From: Geosiphon pyriformis
Taxonomy: Eukaryota; Glomeromycota; Glomeromycetes; Archaeosporales; Geosiphonaceae
Assembly: GCA_016748015.1 (NCBI GenBank)
Contig: JAAOMT010000503.1
Span: forward strand, 427,258-491,257
DNA length: 64,000 nucleotides
Reading direction: 5' to 3'
Both the position numbers and the translations under genes were made by a program. The notes under the pieces were generated by a model that was not told the origin of the DNA, ran no database searches, and saw only the letters and a program-made list of their open reading frames with translations. Of the stretch, positions 44,004 to 56,105 are shown one piece after another (position 1 is the stretch's first letter; every line of letters begins with the position of its first letter).

Positions 44004-45710
44004 ATGGTCACCTTCCCTACAGATTATTGGGCACCTGCTATTGACGTTACTGTTCGCCGTCGGACTGATGAGAAACCTCAACGACGCAATTTAACAGAGC
44101 GCCTCGCAAAAGCTTCATTGCCCAGAGATATCAATATTTCAACAAAACCAAACTTTGAATTACCATTTGTTGACAGCCCTTTGACCACTGAGACTGAAAC
44201 CCCCTTTTCAGATGCTTTTAATAAGTCTTCCCCTCCCAGTGCCGCTTCCAGCGTCTCTACGACTAGTACATTCACTTCACATACTCCAACAGAGCCAAAA
44301 AAGATGACCTTGGTACAAAGTATGCAACGTCTTTTTGTTCACGAGTCAAAATCTCCACACGGTTCTCCAAACAGTTCACCTAAAGAAGATAGAGAGTTTT
44401 TTAGTACTACTCCAGATAATAAAACTATGCTCAAAGACATTCTTTCCCCACGACTTGATTTTGATAATGGAAATCCTCCCAAAAATCTTATTGGTTTTGA
44501 TAACGGAAAGCTATCCGAGTCAGAATGTTTGTTAGTAAAAAAATATGGTGTATGTGAAAAAGGGTGCATTGGTAAAGGGGCCACCGCGGTTGTCCGTCTC
44601 GCTCATAAATTGGATAAATCAGATTGTGAAAGAACTTATGCTGTTAAGGTAACTTTTTAGTTTTTGTCCAAAATTTCATAGACCTAGATTATCATTAACA
44701 ACTTTAATTTTATAGGAATTCCGAAAGAGGAGAAAAAACGAAACTGAAAAAGATTACTTCAAAAAACTCACGAGTGAATTTTGTATAAGCTCTTCGCTCC
44801 AGCACATAAACATAGTTAGGACAGTAGATTTGGTGTTTCAAGATGAAAACCAAACTTGGTGTGAAATTATGGTATGTATTTTTTTCTTGATGCAAACCTC
44901 GATTTTCAAAGGCGCTTTCTGCTATATTAAAAATTTTTGTATTTTGATATTCAGGAATATTGTGCTGGTGGTGATTTGTACTCTGCAATTAAAGCCGGTT
45001 ATATGACCGTAACGGTAATCAATTGTTGCTTCAAACAGCTTCTTCAAGGGGTGGGCTATCTACATTCTATGGGAGTTGCACATAGGGACATAAAGCCTGA
45101 AAACTTGTTGATAGATGATAAAGGTCATCTAAAGATTACAGATTTTGGTGTTTCTGATGTCTTCAGAACATGCTGGCAAGAAGCAACCCGTATGTCTAAA
45201 GGACTTTGTGGTTCAGAACCTTACATTGCTCCGGTAAATTTAATATAAATGATTTTGAAATTTTGATAAAATTTGTCTTCAATGTTAACATGAGTCAAAA
45301 TCTTCATTTCTCAGGAACAATTCGAAACAAATAAAGAGTACGACGCTCGACTTGTCGATATATGGGCGTGTGGCATTGTATATTACTGCATGATTTATCA
45401 AGGTATTCCTTTCAGGACCGCTACGCCTTCAGATCCAAATTATGGAAATTATTTGGAAACGAGAAATACTGGTCATTACGAACCCATCGAAAAACTCCCT
45501 CGGGGATGCCGTGACTTACTGTACCGTATTTTAGAACCTGATGTTTCAAAACGTATAACTATTGAAAAAATCAAGGAGGACACTTGGTTCCAAACTATCG
45601 AAGTTTGTACCGACTCTTTAAATGTGCTAATTCAGGAGCATAACCACATATCGCCCGAGTGTTTAAAAGAAATTCAACAAAATACTGCCATTGCTGGCGG
45701 GAAAAAGTAA
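44004..45710 (+). CDS. HAL/NPR-family Ser/Thr protein kinase
   Basis: Exons 44004-44648, 44716-44871, 44955-45233 and 45315-45710; 1476 nt, 491 aa, TAA end. This fungal kinase family (Hal4/Sat4, Hal5, Ptk, Npr1 types) regulates plasma-membrane ion and nutrient transporters. Residues 1-180 are a Ser/Thr/Pro-rich regulatory tail. The kinase domain has a glycine loop [11 protein letters not shown] (187-197), Lys215 in [20 protein letters not shown], the catalytic loop [10 protein letters not shown] (His310, Asp312), DFG at 330-332, SEPYIAPEQF, and the family-typical [17 protein letters not shown]. It ends with an [13 protein letters not shown] segment. All catalytic residues are present. The exact paralogue cannot be decided by eye. 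Confidence 0.93.
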
Positions 45711-47229
45711 TGTCACATAAATTAATATTGTAAAATAAATAGAGCTCACTATTCAATTTCAACATCTTCTACATACCGATCATTATTATCTTCAACTTCT
45801 ATTGATTTAAAAATCAAACCAGTCGAGGATTTTGCTATTACCATTTGCAAACTTGGAATCATGTATTTTTCCTATTTTAACTTGAAATAAATTTCAAAGA
45901 TTTTCTTTGAACTTTTTGTGTAAATCCTCATTGATTTCGCTGGTCGTGTTTTATTATTGGATTCTGAAACACTTATAAATTATACTCCAGAGGTTAATTA
46001 GAGTGATGTTTCACGATCTAAAGTATGTAAACTAACATATTAACCATTGTGCGCCTTTTGGGTATATTCTTTAATCTCTTTTGGACTGAAAATTTAAGGG
46101 TTTCAATCGTGTGTAATAATGAGGGTGATAACTATATTGATTTGAAATTGACATATGACTTAACGATACAATGCATTGTTGATATTTTAATTAATACTAT
46201 CATTTTCTTAACTGTTGTTTTATTCTTTTTCTCATTTATATGTAAATATATTAACTATAAATGTAGTAATTCATAATTTAAAATTTTACATACGTATATA
46301 AGTAATATTTTTATTAAATCATAATTTTTATATTTTAATCTATTTTTAATATTTTTAATTAACAAAATTTTATTGTTGTTTTGTAAAAATAGCATCAAAT
46401 AAAATTTAAAACAAGACATAATGAAAAAATCCTTAATGTATTAATTAAAAAAGTTTTTATTTTACATAGATTTTTTAAAAAAGTTTTTATTTTACATAGA
46501 TTTTTTAAAAAAGTTTTTGTTTTGTTTTATTTTACTTTTCACAATTTACAAGACACCAACTTTTTTGTTGTGAATTTAATAACTGCTTTTAACAGTATTA
46601 TGACAAAGAAAAAAGTGGTAAAAGAGACTATTTATGGTCTTACAAATGGTATCTTTATACAAAAACCAAAGTTTTTGAAAATATCAAATACTTAGAAAAT
46701 AAAACGAATTTATCAATAAAAATACCTTTAAGTAATGCTGACTTTAAATAATTTAAGATCATAAAAACAGACTTAACAAAAGAAATAATAAGCTTTTTAG
46801 CAACTAATAATAGATATAATAAAGATGGTAAAGATAAAAGTCTTTTAAACTTTCAAACAAATACTTTTAAAGTTAAAAGATTTAATCTTAACAAAATAAA
46901 TAGTTTTTTTGGGAGGTTTCTGAATTATAATATAAATAATAATAAAATTATTTTTCTTTTATACAATTTTATTAATTTAAAAAAAAAATAAATTGATTTA
47001 AAAATAATTGAAAAAAAATGTAATTATTTATAACAGTAAAAAAAAACATTATAACAAAAATACTGATTATTAAAAAGTTGTTTTTAAAAATTAATAGATT
47101 TAGAAAAGCCAATATTTTTTTAAAATTTAAGAAAATTATCTAATTAATTTTTACTTTTAAAAAAACATGAACAAAATTATAACTGGTTACTAAAAAAAAT
47201 TACAATTTAAAAAATTTGTTTAAATTAAA
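45711..47229. other. AT-rich intergenic region
   Basis: Becomes extremely AT-rich after 46000. A 75-residue hydrophobic ORF at 46049-46276 has no support. A 30-bp tandem repeat lies at 46435-46518. 46600-46900 looks like a decayed coding piece (MTKKKVVKETIYG...) but I cannot identify it. Confidence 0.45.
46435..46518. repeat. 30-bp tandem repeat, about 2.8 copies
   Basis: The unit is TTTTTTAAAAAAGTTTTTAT plus TTTACATAGA. The first two copies are identical, the third partial. Confidence 0.85.
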
Positions 47230-47233
47230 CTGT

Positions 47234-48049
47234 TGTTATAAGAATGTTTTCTTGGTATATTTTAATTGTTAATATTTTGTTTTAATTGCAATCAGTCTTT
47301 TGTGAGTTTTTTGATTTTATGTATTGAATATTAATGATAATGTACTAAAAGTTTTCTCTTGATGTTGTAATGTAAGTCTTTTCTTTAATTCTAGTTGTTT
47401 TTATATGTTGTGTATTCTTTTCCAGAGGCTAATCTGAAATCTACCCACTGTCTGGAGTCTTCTCTAAGGCTATCCTTGCAATTGCCTAATGTGTTTTTCT
47501 AATCTAAAAACACAGAATGTTAATGGCTTTTTTACAATTTCCTTAAGTATATAATAAAGCTTTTTTAATTTAATTAGTAATCATGTAAATAATCTTGATC
47601 AGAGATTATTCTTCCAAAGAGTTCAAAGATGGAATGATAATTTTATTTGCTAGAGAGGATATGTGAATTTTATTGTTAATTTCATAATTGTAATATTCAT
47701 TTAATTTATTATTTTTATTAATTTTTTTTGAATAAGATTTTATTTAAATATTTGTTGTTTTAAATTGAAGCTATTCTATTTTTCATTATTAAAAACTATT
47801 GTATATATATATAATTATTAGTTTACAAAATAACGTCTTGTAATACTCTATTTCTATTATTTCTAAATAGTACTTATTACTATTGTGAAATAGTGCTTAC
47901 TGTTTTTGCACAATAGTGCTTGCTGCTATTGTACAGTAGTGTTTGCTGTTATTTGTAAATTATTTCTTTTTATAAATTGTTGCTGTGCTATTTTATAATT
48001 GGCTAATTTATATTATTTATAATTCCTATTAAATTCTTAAACTGTAACA
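47234..48049 (-). repeat. Solo LTR, family B type
   Basis: 816 bp, TGTTATAAG...CTGTAACA on the plus strand, aligned with the 874-bp B LTRs and holding their 4 x 23-bp array at 47868-47959. The duplication CTGT flanks it (47230-47233 and 48050-48053), proving an independent insertion reduced to one LTR. Strongly AT-shifted relative to the other two. Confidence 0.92.
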
Positions 48050-48053
48050 CTGT

Positions 48054-48719
48054 AATTGTTAAAGAAATTTTTATGAATTTATTTAAAAAAATAATTGTTT
48101 AGTCTTGTTTGTATTTGAAATAATAATATTAATATAATTACAACTTATTAAGTTATAGTAAAAAACTGTAATTAAATTTGCTAAATTAAATTAAACTAAT
48201 TAATTGGTATTCAAATAATTAATTTTAATTAAAAAATTTAATTATCAAAAAATTGTTTTAAAGCTTTGTTATTTATTTATTTTATAAATATAATTATACA
48301 TAATTTTTTAAAAAAACCTAATAAAAAACTTGTAATTATTAATTGCTTATTTGTTATTAATATTAGAATTAAATATGAAAATATGCATAATATTAAAATA
48401 AAAAAAAACTTTTTGTCTTCTTAATTTTATAATTATAACCAAAGCAAAGAATAAAAAAACTGTAACTAATACTTTTTCTTTAATATCTTATAAAATTTTA
48501 TTCAAAAAAGTTTTCTTTGTTGTAAAAGCTATTAAGCAAAAAATTTTAAAAGCTTTTTTTTATTTAGTAATTATAAAAAGCTGTCTTTGGTAGCTATTGA
48601 AGCATTTTTTTCATTTTTGGTTAATTTTTCATCAATTAAAATTTTCTTAAAAAAATACATTTGAGTTAGTTTTAATATTGTCTTTACTTTTTTAAAGAGG
48701 CCAAAAATTTTTAATAACA
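48054..48719. other. AT-rich spacer with possible A-like LTR end
   Basis: No gene seen. AAAGAGGCCAAAAATTTTTAATAACA at 48695-48718 (shown in part by its start and end) resembles the 3' end of A LTRs (GAGACCAAAAA...GTAACA), so an old LTR may end here; the rest cannot be aligned by eye. Confidence 0.35.
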
Positions 48720-50660
48720 GACTAGTCAACAATCTGATTTTTTTTTCATAGTTTTTATACCAAATGTTACTAATATTTTTTTTTCAAAAAAAATAATCAA
48801 AAATACTAAAAGTTCAAAAAAATAGAAACAATAACTTGCTTCTGTTATTATTATACTGAACTTTTTTGTGGTTTTTAATAAGATCTTAAATAAGATCTCT
48901 GTTGTATTATATAACATATCATCTAAAATAAGCCAAGATCAACTACTGGCTATATTGCCAAATATGATGTTTTTTGGCAGATTTTTATTAGTTTTAGAAA
49001 CAAAACAATTATTTCTTATAGAGTTATCTATTTTTAAGAACTGGGCTAACCAAATGGAAACTGAATTATTCTTTTTATTGGTTTTTAGTGTTTTTACTAG
49101 TGATATTTGGGAAATTATTACTAGTTATTAAAGATTTGCTGAATAAGTAGTCTTTACTCTAATGCTTGATATTACTTTTAAGATTAAATTGGCTTATGTT
49201 AAAACTGTTTTTCAGTCTGTACATGGTTTTTTAGATGCAAAGTCAGTATTAAAAGACAATATAAAGCTTTTTTATATGAAATTTGCTTCTTAAGAGTCTT
49301 TAAAAGCTGTTTTTTTATTAAGTTTACAAGTTCTGTTCATTTAATTACTCTTAAAATTGTCAAATCTTTGGTAATTTCTAAGTTTAGTTCTTTTTTTGCT
49401 GTTGTTATACTGTATAATATGTCTTTGGATATGTCTATTTTTAATATTAAAACAGCTCTTAATGTGTTTGATAAGGTTGTCTATATAGTATTAAATTCTG
49501 TTGGTGTTTAGTAATATGTGGTTGTTTATTTTAAGAAACTAGATTCTGTTGTATTTATTTTAAATTATTGATTAATTTTGGTAGATAAAAATAGTATTAA
49601 GATCTTTTTTTTGGTAAATTAAAATAAGACTATTATATTTTATAATAAGTTTAAGACTAAATTGGTCAATCTTTTCTTTAGTTATACTGTTTTTAAAATT
49701 AGTGATATAATTTCTTAAATTGGTAATTAAACATGTTTTATTTTTTGTTTTTTTAATTTTGGTCATTGTTCTCAATTTGTTTGGATCTCAAGTAAATTTA
49801 AATACTATTGTAAACAAAATTGGTATGCTAAAAAAGTACTATATCTGATAAAAAACTTCTGGCTATTAGCACTGTTTTAGATGTTAAAAAGTGGTCATCT
49901 GGCTGTGGATTATAAAGTATCTTCAAGATATTTATACCATGTTTTATAAGTTCTAAGTTTTATGTTAAAGCTTCTGCTTTTTTAAGCTTCTTTGAATTTT
50001 CACTTCTAATAATTTCTGCTTCTTTTTTTTGCTATTGTTGGTAACTTTTTAATGCTGTTTCAATTGTCTTTTTTGGAATCTAATCTGACCAAACTTTTTG
50101 CATTGGTTAAGTCAATTATTAAGCTTGTTGGCTTTCTGATTACTACATTTAAATAGTTTATTAATAGTAATTTGGTTTTAAATAGTATTTTTAGTCTTAA
50201 GATTAATAAACTTATAGTTTATTTGGGTTTTTTTAGCAAAGTTGTTAATAAATTGGAGAAAAAAGTGGTTTTATTAAAAAAAAGTGCTATATAGATAATA
50301 TTAACATGTTTGGTAATTCAGATTCTTCAGTTGACATTAATAATAATATATTTTCTAATTTGATGTTTTTTTAATACATAAGTTTAATAGTATTAAAACT
50401 GATTTTTTAAAGACAGCTAAATAACTGGTTGAGTTAATTTTTTGTAATATTAGATTATTTAATATAGTTTAAAAGATATTAGCTTTGAATAAGTTTACTT
50501 TTGTTATAACAATATAGCATAGTTTGAACTGGTTTAAATAGCTGATTATATATAGAAAATACATAAACTATACTTAGTTTAAAATACTTAGTTTGTTTTA
50601 AAGTATTAGGTAATGGTTGGGCCATACTCATTAAACTTAATAAAAAAAATAAATAAATAT
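48720..50660 (+). pseudogene. Decayed LINE ORF1 remnant with LINE tail
   Basis: Read with many stops, the plus strand still shows coding texture. An open piece at 48868-49131 (DQLLAILPNMMFFG, then KNWANQMETE) is followed by an RRM-like unit at 49380-49620 (LYNMSLDMSIFNIKTALNVF, then QYVVVYFKKLDSV and LVDKNSIKI). The latter parallels the L2 ORF1 RRM-like unit (27940-28140). The region closes with GGGCCATACTCATTAAACTT plus an A-rich run (50610-50660), the LINE 3' tail. Codons are shifted to A+T almost throughout, with Gln and Trp positions often stops. A different LINE subfamily from L2. Confidence 0.6.
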
Positions 50661-51290
50661 GTAATTATATGTTTTAAATTTAAGAAAATTTTGAATTAAG
50701 CTTATTGTATTATTTTTGTTTTGGTAATATAAATTTATTTTAATTATATTAAATTTAATTTGTTATAAAAATTGTAAAAAGTTTAATTATTTTGTATTAA
50801 AGTGTGTTTTTTTTGTTTTTTTTCTTAAAGTTATATTGTATTTAAAAACTGTATTTTTAATTAATTAATACAACTTTAAAATACTAGTTTAATTGTTTTT
50901 TAGTATTTTAATTTATTTTTGTGTTTTTAATTATTTTTTACAATAAATTTTAAATTAATTTTTGTTTAAAAATAAATAATGATTTTTTTGTTTTATAAAA
51001 CATTTTTATAATTTTTATTTTTTTTATTTATATTATAAAATAAATATATATAATTAATAATATAATGAATAAATCTAGTTATAACAATCTGTTACATGAA
51101 ACAATCTCGAAAATAACTTTAATTAAAATTGAAAATTTTATTAAATTTTAAAAAAATAACATGTAATAATAATATATATTATTTATTTTTATTAAACAAA
51201 TTAAAGTTGGATCATTAATTTCACTAAAAATAAATACAATATTTAGTTATTGTAAAGTAAAAAATAAACAAATAATTAACTAAATTTTAT
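50661..51290. other. AT-rich spacer, nothing recognised
   Basis: Over 85% A+T, no coding texture or clear repeat. Confidence 0.5.
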
Positions 51291-51299
51291 CTAATTTTA

Positions 51300-52565
51300 A
51301 CATTTTGCACTTTTGTGTTCTAAAAGATCATATTTACTACAAGTGTATTTTGTGTATAATTTTCCATTTTTTTAGTAGCAGACTTATATTATTTAATTTC
51401 TGAATGTTTTTTACATTATGATACTAATAGATTTTTAATTTGTTCAAGCTTATTTTTTTTATTGGCATCATTAACTTGATTGTTTTTTAAGACTTGGTCT
51501 TAATTTTAAAGTGTAGACACTACTTTTTTATGTTGGCTAATAAATTGCCTTAACTATATTATTATCTTACTATGATTATTATATTCAATAGTAAGTTGAG
51601 CAGTTTGTTATATAAGTTTTTATAATTCACCATATTTTTGTTTTTTTTATGCTACAAAATATAAAACATTGGTAATAGTTTTAGGTACAATTAAAAAATT
51701 TGAAATTATTATTTTGTTAGAAGAATTTTTTAAAACTTCTTAATTTACAAAGCAAAAAGCTTTAATGACTAAATTATTGTTTTTTTTTTAATTATATCTT
51801 TGCAAGAGTATTATTTGAATGTAAAACTCCATAATTTTTGAATGTAGTATTATTTGAAAATAATAATAACAAATAATACTATAAAATATACTAGGCAAGT
51901 ATAAATAAAGATAAGAAACAGAATTAACAATTATAATAAAATATAAATGCTTGCTATTTTTTGGTTATAAGTCTGTAATTTTTTACACTTTTTTAATGTT
52001 TTTTTATCGACTTTAACAATCATTGATTTCAATAAAATTTGTTTCATATTATACAAATTCTCAATAAAATTACTTATTATATTAAAACTGGAATCTTAAA
52101 TATCAAAATATTATTAGATAAATGACTTGAAAAAGTACATTAGAAAATAAATTTTTTTATCTTATTATAAGTATGATATTCAATAATAATTAACTTACAA
52201 TAAACTATAGATATTGTGCTATTTTTAAATGTTCTATAAATAAGATATAAAATATAAAATATTAAGTTATTTGTTTATTGACTTCAGAAAAGAGATTATG
52301 GCCAATTAATATAATTTTCATACAAAATAAAAGTGTACAATATTTAAAAAATAATTTTATTTTGCTTTATTTTCAAGTCTTGTGTCTAATATATCAGCAA
52401 AATCACACAAATTGTCATTTGCTAAAAGCATATATTTAATAATATTGTTAAGGCTTTTAATACAAGAGGTAATTTGAGTTCTTACAATAAATATTTTTAA
52501 TATAAATACACAGATTTATGCTTGTTGGTTGGGATAAAAAGCTTTTATTAAATAATCTTTAATAT
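51300..52565 (-). pseudogene. Unidentified decayed coding remnant
   Basis: Minus-strand pieces keep protein-like composition. One near 52565-52370 reads NIKDYLIKAFYPNQQA and IKSLNNIIKYMLLAND, then LCDFADILDTRLENKAK. Another near 51620-51420 reads QTAQLTIEYNNHSKIII, then LRQFISQHKKVVSTL and NDANKKNKLEQIKNLLVS, a coiled-coil pattern. They are separated by stops and AT-rich DNA. I recognise no family. It could be an old transposon ORF or a lost host gene. Confidence 0.35.
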
Positions 52566-52570
52566 TAACA

Positions 52571-53335
52571 TTGTTATAGATAATTATTTAGAGTGTTAAA
52601 ACAAATAACAAACTTATAACTTGGTGCTTAATAGTTGTTAATGGTGGTAATTTCTGAAGATTTTGAAGTTTGAAGATTTTTGTTGAGTTCTTTGTATAAT
52701 AAACAGAGATTTAATTAATGATTTTTTTCTGTAAATTTTTTTTTTCAGTATAATAACCAGTTTATTTTGACAGTCATGTTTTTTTAATAAGCTATTTTTA
52801 AGTTTTCTATTCTTGTTTTTGGTTTTTTACCAAACTATTTTTGATGTCAATAACTTAGCACTTAATATTTTTAATTAATTAATAAACAACAAAAAAAACA
52901 AAATAAAAATAAATAAATAAAATAAAATAAAAATAAAAAATTAATATTTCATTGTTATAAATGATTATTTAAAGTATTAAAACAAATAACAAATCTGTAA
53001 TTTAGTGTTTAATAGCTGAAAATATTGGTAATTTCTAAAAGTTTTGAAGTTTAAAGATTTTAGTTGAGTTTTTTATATAATAAACAGAGATTTAGTTAAT
53101 GATTTTTTCTGTAAATTTTTTTTCCAGCATAATAGCTGGTTTATTTTGGCAGTTATACTTTTTTAATAAGCTATCTTTAAGTTTTTTACTCTTGTTCCCA
53201 AGTTTTTTACCAAATTATCTTTGATGTTAATTATTTAGTGCTTAATTCCTTAATTAAGTAATAAACAACAAAGAAAACAAAATAAAAAAAATAAAAAGAA
53301 AATAAGAAAAAAAATAAAAAATTAGTATCTTATCA
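52571..53335. repeat. Tandem duplication of a 380-bp unit
   Basis: Unit 1 (52571-52952) and unit 2 (52953-53335) start TTGTTATAGATAATTATTTA and TTGTTATAAATGATTATTTA. They stay alignable through AAACAGAGATTTA, a pyrimidine stretch before CAGNATAATANC, TTTTTTACCAAA and TAATAAACAACAAA to an A-rich end. The differences are largely transitions, so the duplication is old or was mutated after copying. Identity of the unit unknown. Confidence 0.75.
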
Positions 53336-53425
53336 ATAGCTGTGATCAAAAGCTATTAATCTAATATAATTAAGTATTAAATTCTATTAATATAGAATGT
53401 TAATAGTATAGAATAAATTAATATT
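53190..53425. repeat. Left arm of an inverted repeat
   Basis: The end of unit 2 and about 90 bp beyond it (ATCAATAGCTGTGATCAAAA) recur in reverse complement at 54880-55115 (TTTTGATCATGGCTATTGAT). The LINE remnant L4 and other DNA lie between the arms. Confidence 0.7.
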
Positions 53426-53433
53426 TAAAAAAA

Positions 53434-54478
53434 AATTAAAAAAAAACTTCTTTCTCTCTTTTATTTCAAATTTCCAAAAAAAAGTTCAGAATTTTGAAAA
53501 AAGTTTTTTCTGTTTTAATATTGCATATTTTACTATTTTTCAAATACTAAACTCTTTTGTTGTTAAATTGGCTGTTACTATGAGTGTTTTGGTGTTAAAA
53601 AAAAGTTGGCCAGAGTTGTGGTTACAGGTTTTATTAGTAAAAGCTTGACTTAAAAGCAAAAGTTATTATATGGCAATATTAAGCATTTTGGTAATAAAAC
53701 AGATCTAAGTTTTAGAAATTCAGAAAGAATCACTGGCCAATTTGCTGGTATGGAAATAGATAATAATGCTAATAGTAAAAGTAAAGCTCAGTTGAATTTT
53801 AAGATAAACACACCTAAAGTAAAAAAAAAGTTAACACTAGTGCTGTAGTTGGTTTTCCAATTGGCTTTTTGGTCTTTAATATAGATAATAAAGATAAAGT
53901 TTTTCTTTTTTTTTATTTTTTTATTTCTCTTAACAAAAAATGAATTGATTTTAAGATAATTAAAAACCAGATTAAAGTAACTATTAAAAAATTTTTTGTA
54001 TTAGATATCAATTTTTTAATAATGGAAGGCAAATTGGCAACTGTAAAAACTCAATTAATTAGAAAATTATTTTCAATAATTAATAGTTTTGGAAGAACAC
54101 TATTCTTTCAAAATTTAAAAAAATTATTAGATTAATATTTACTTTAGAGAAAAGCATAAAAAAAGTCATATTATTGGTCAGAAAAAATAATATTATAATA
54201 AACAGTAATTTTAAAAGACAAAAAATTTGTTCAGATTGGGCTATAGTAATCAAAAAATTTTTTATAGATATGTCAAAAAAAATGATTATTATTGTAGTAT
54301 TTAAGTTTAAACAAATTAAGTTGATTAAATTGCAACTAATTAGAATATAACAAAAAACCATAGTAAAGTTTGCCAAATTAAAGCAAACAGATCAATTGGC
54401 AGTAAGATAGTTGTTTTTAATCAGAAAAGACTTAGTATGTATAGCTAAAGCCATAAAAAATTATGATATCTAGACATT
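53434..54478 (+). pseudogene. LINE L4, 5' UTR and ORF1 N-terminal remnant
   Basis: Collinear with L2 27110-28160. It starts at the same AACTTCTTTCTCTCTT, has the ORF1 start region near 53580, and GGCAAATTGGCAACTGTAAA (54025) against GGTAAATTGGCAACAGCTAA of L2. The last aligned stretch is ATGATATCTAG (54468), after which homology stops. Nearly every difference from L2 is C to T or G to A. A TTGGAAGAAC...AAATATTA region opposite 54080-54376 is only a shadow frame. Confidence 0.85.
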
Positions 54479-54479
54479 G

Positions 54480-54895
54480 TTACTCATAAAGAAAACAGAT
54501 ATAGAAAAATAGTAGATCAATAAGAGAGTAGAAGTTAATACATGAGCACATTGTTCAGCAATATGGAGCAATATTAGAAAATTAGAGCACATTGCTTAGC
54601 AATATGAGTATTGCTCAAGAAATCATAGCATATCACTCAAGAATGTGAATAATTTCATAGAACATAAATTAGGTATATATAGTAGTAGTATCAGAAGTTA
54701 GAAAATTAGACTTCCATAGTCAGTAAGACTCTTAGAATCAATTAGACTCACAAGTTATAACTATTAAAATTTCCAAGACCTCTCAGTTTAGATTTGATCT
54801 AAGTAATTTTCTACATTACAAATATCAATAAATAATTATTTATTATCTTAATTCATTCCTTACTATCAACACTTCATATTGATAGTAATTAATAC
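54480..54895. other. Less AT-rich block, possible small solo LTR
   Basis: After the LINE remnant ends, the base composition changes abruptly. On the minus strand the block begins TGTTGATAGTAAGGAATG, has a TATATATACC box near 54675 and repeats built on GAGCACATTG(T/C)TNAGCAATATG at 54545-54615. These are LTR-like features, but no second copy or flanking duplication is visible. Confidence 0.35.
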
Positions 54896-55115
54896 TTAAC
54901 CACACTAAAACAATAGCTTTTGATCATGGCTATTGATGAGATACTAACATTTATTGCCTTGGCTTATTTCTTTATTTTCTTTATTTTCTTTATTTTCTTT
55001 TATTTTCTTTTGTTATTTCTTTTTTGTTGTTTACTAATTGATTAAGGATTAAACACTGAATTATTAACGTTAAAAATTGCTTGGTAAAAGACCCCTGTGA
55101 GTGGGTAGAGCACAT
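54880..55115. repeat. Right arm of the inverted repeat, cut by A2
   Basis: Reverse complement of 53190-53425, less AT-shifted (for example GGTAAAAGACCCCTGTGAG). It is interrupted at 55115 by the LTR of element A2. Confidence 0.7.
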
Positions 55116-56088
55116 TGTTACCAGAAGTTTTTGGTCTCTTCTTAGCTCTTGTATGTTTGTTGTAATGCTGTTAATTCATGACTATGGGAAGTGTTTGAAC
55201 CTCCAATAACTGAATTTATCTTTAAATTATCTTCTATAATTTGAACTGCTGGGCTTATGAATGGAATGGCCAATTCCATGCCAGTTACTTTGTATAGTTA
55301 CATTGTAGTAAACATTAACTTTTTTCCAGGAAATGCTTGTCTGGAAGCTCACTAAAATGTGTAGTTACTTTACTGTAAAAATCAACTCTTCTACAGGAAT
55401 TCTTGTCTGTAGGTTACCCAAATAATTTATAATAAGAAAAAAAAAACAAATAAAAAAAATGTAAAAGAAAAGTAAGAACTAATTTATGAGAGTTGTTTCA
55501 GATCCAGACCTGGAAGTGCTTTAACAGTTTACTGAAATTGATAGCTAGTCAATTTCAAATTGTTAGTAGGAATTGGTTAATTTTCAAGGGAAATAATTAA
55601 GAATTTGGCTTTTTGAATTATTTGATATTTATTTTGTTTTTGGGTGTAAAGAATAATTCTAATTGTTAAATCTGAAGTAAGATACATTTTTTCGAAGAAA
55701 GAAGCTCTTCTTTTATACAACTTGTCATAACACTATTCTATGAACTTAAACTTTGTTCTTTTCTACAATTTTGCTGAATTAAAGCTACATTTCAGCGAAC
55801 TACAAGTTATTTTTGCAAACTATTAGATATTTCGGTAAACTATCAATTATTTCTACAAATTTCTACAAATTTCAGCAAACTTGTTGAATGTTACATAGTT
55901 TGGGGTATTGCATGATTGATCATTGCAATTAGATTACATTTGTGTTATGTACAAATTGGATTATTAATTAAATGATAATTTCGAATATTTTGTTAATGTA
56001 ATAAGTAATAATTTGAAATGCTAATTAATGATAAAAATTATAAGGGTAATTTTATGCTAAGCAATATTTCTAATTTTGTCTGATAACA
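55116..56088 (-). repeat. A2 3' LTR
   Basis: 973 bp, TGTTACCAGAAG...CTGATAACA on the plus strand, aligned with the A1 LTRs. TATAAAAG occurs on the minus strand near 55716 and the TTC-N3-GAA array near 55785-55885. The left flank is ACAT; its partner is outside the window. Confidence 0.92.
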
Positions 56089-56090
56089 TA

Positions 56091-56105
56091 ACCTCCTCCT
56101 CAAGA
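56091..56105 (-). promoter_or_regulatory. Polypurine tract of A2
   Basis: The minus strand reads CTTGAGGAGGAGGT just before the 3' LTR, the same place as in A1. Confidence 0.75.

Noticed and set aside
46049-46276. Hydrophobic 75-aa ORF
   Set aside because: Chance frame in AT-rich DNA; no homologue, no start context, Phe/Ile/Leu-rich as expected from T runs.
54080-54376. 98-aa minus-strand ORF
   Set aside because: Complement of the decayed LINE L4 ORF1; Ile/Phe-rich by base composition.
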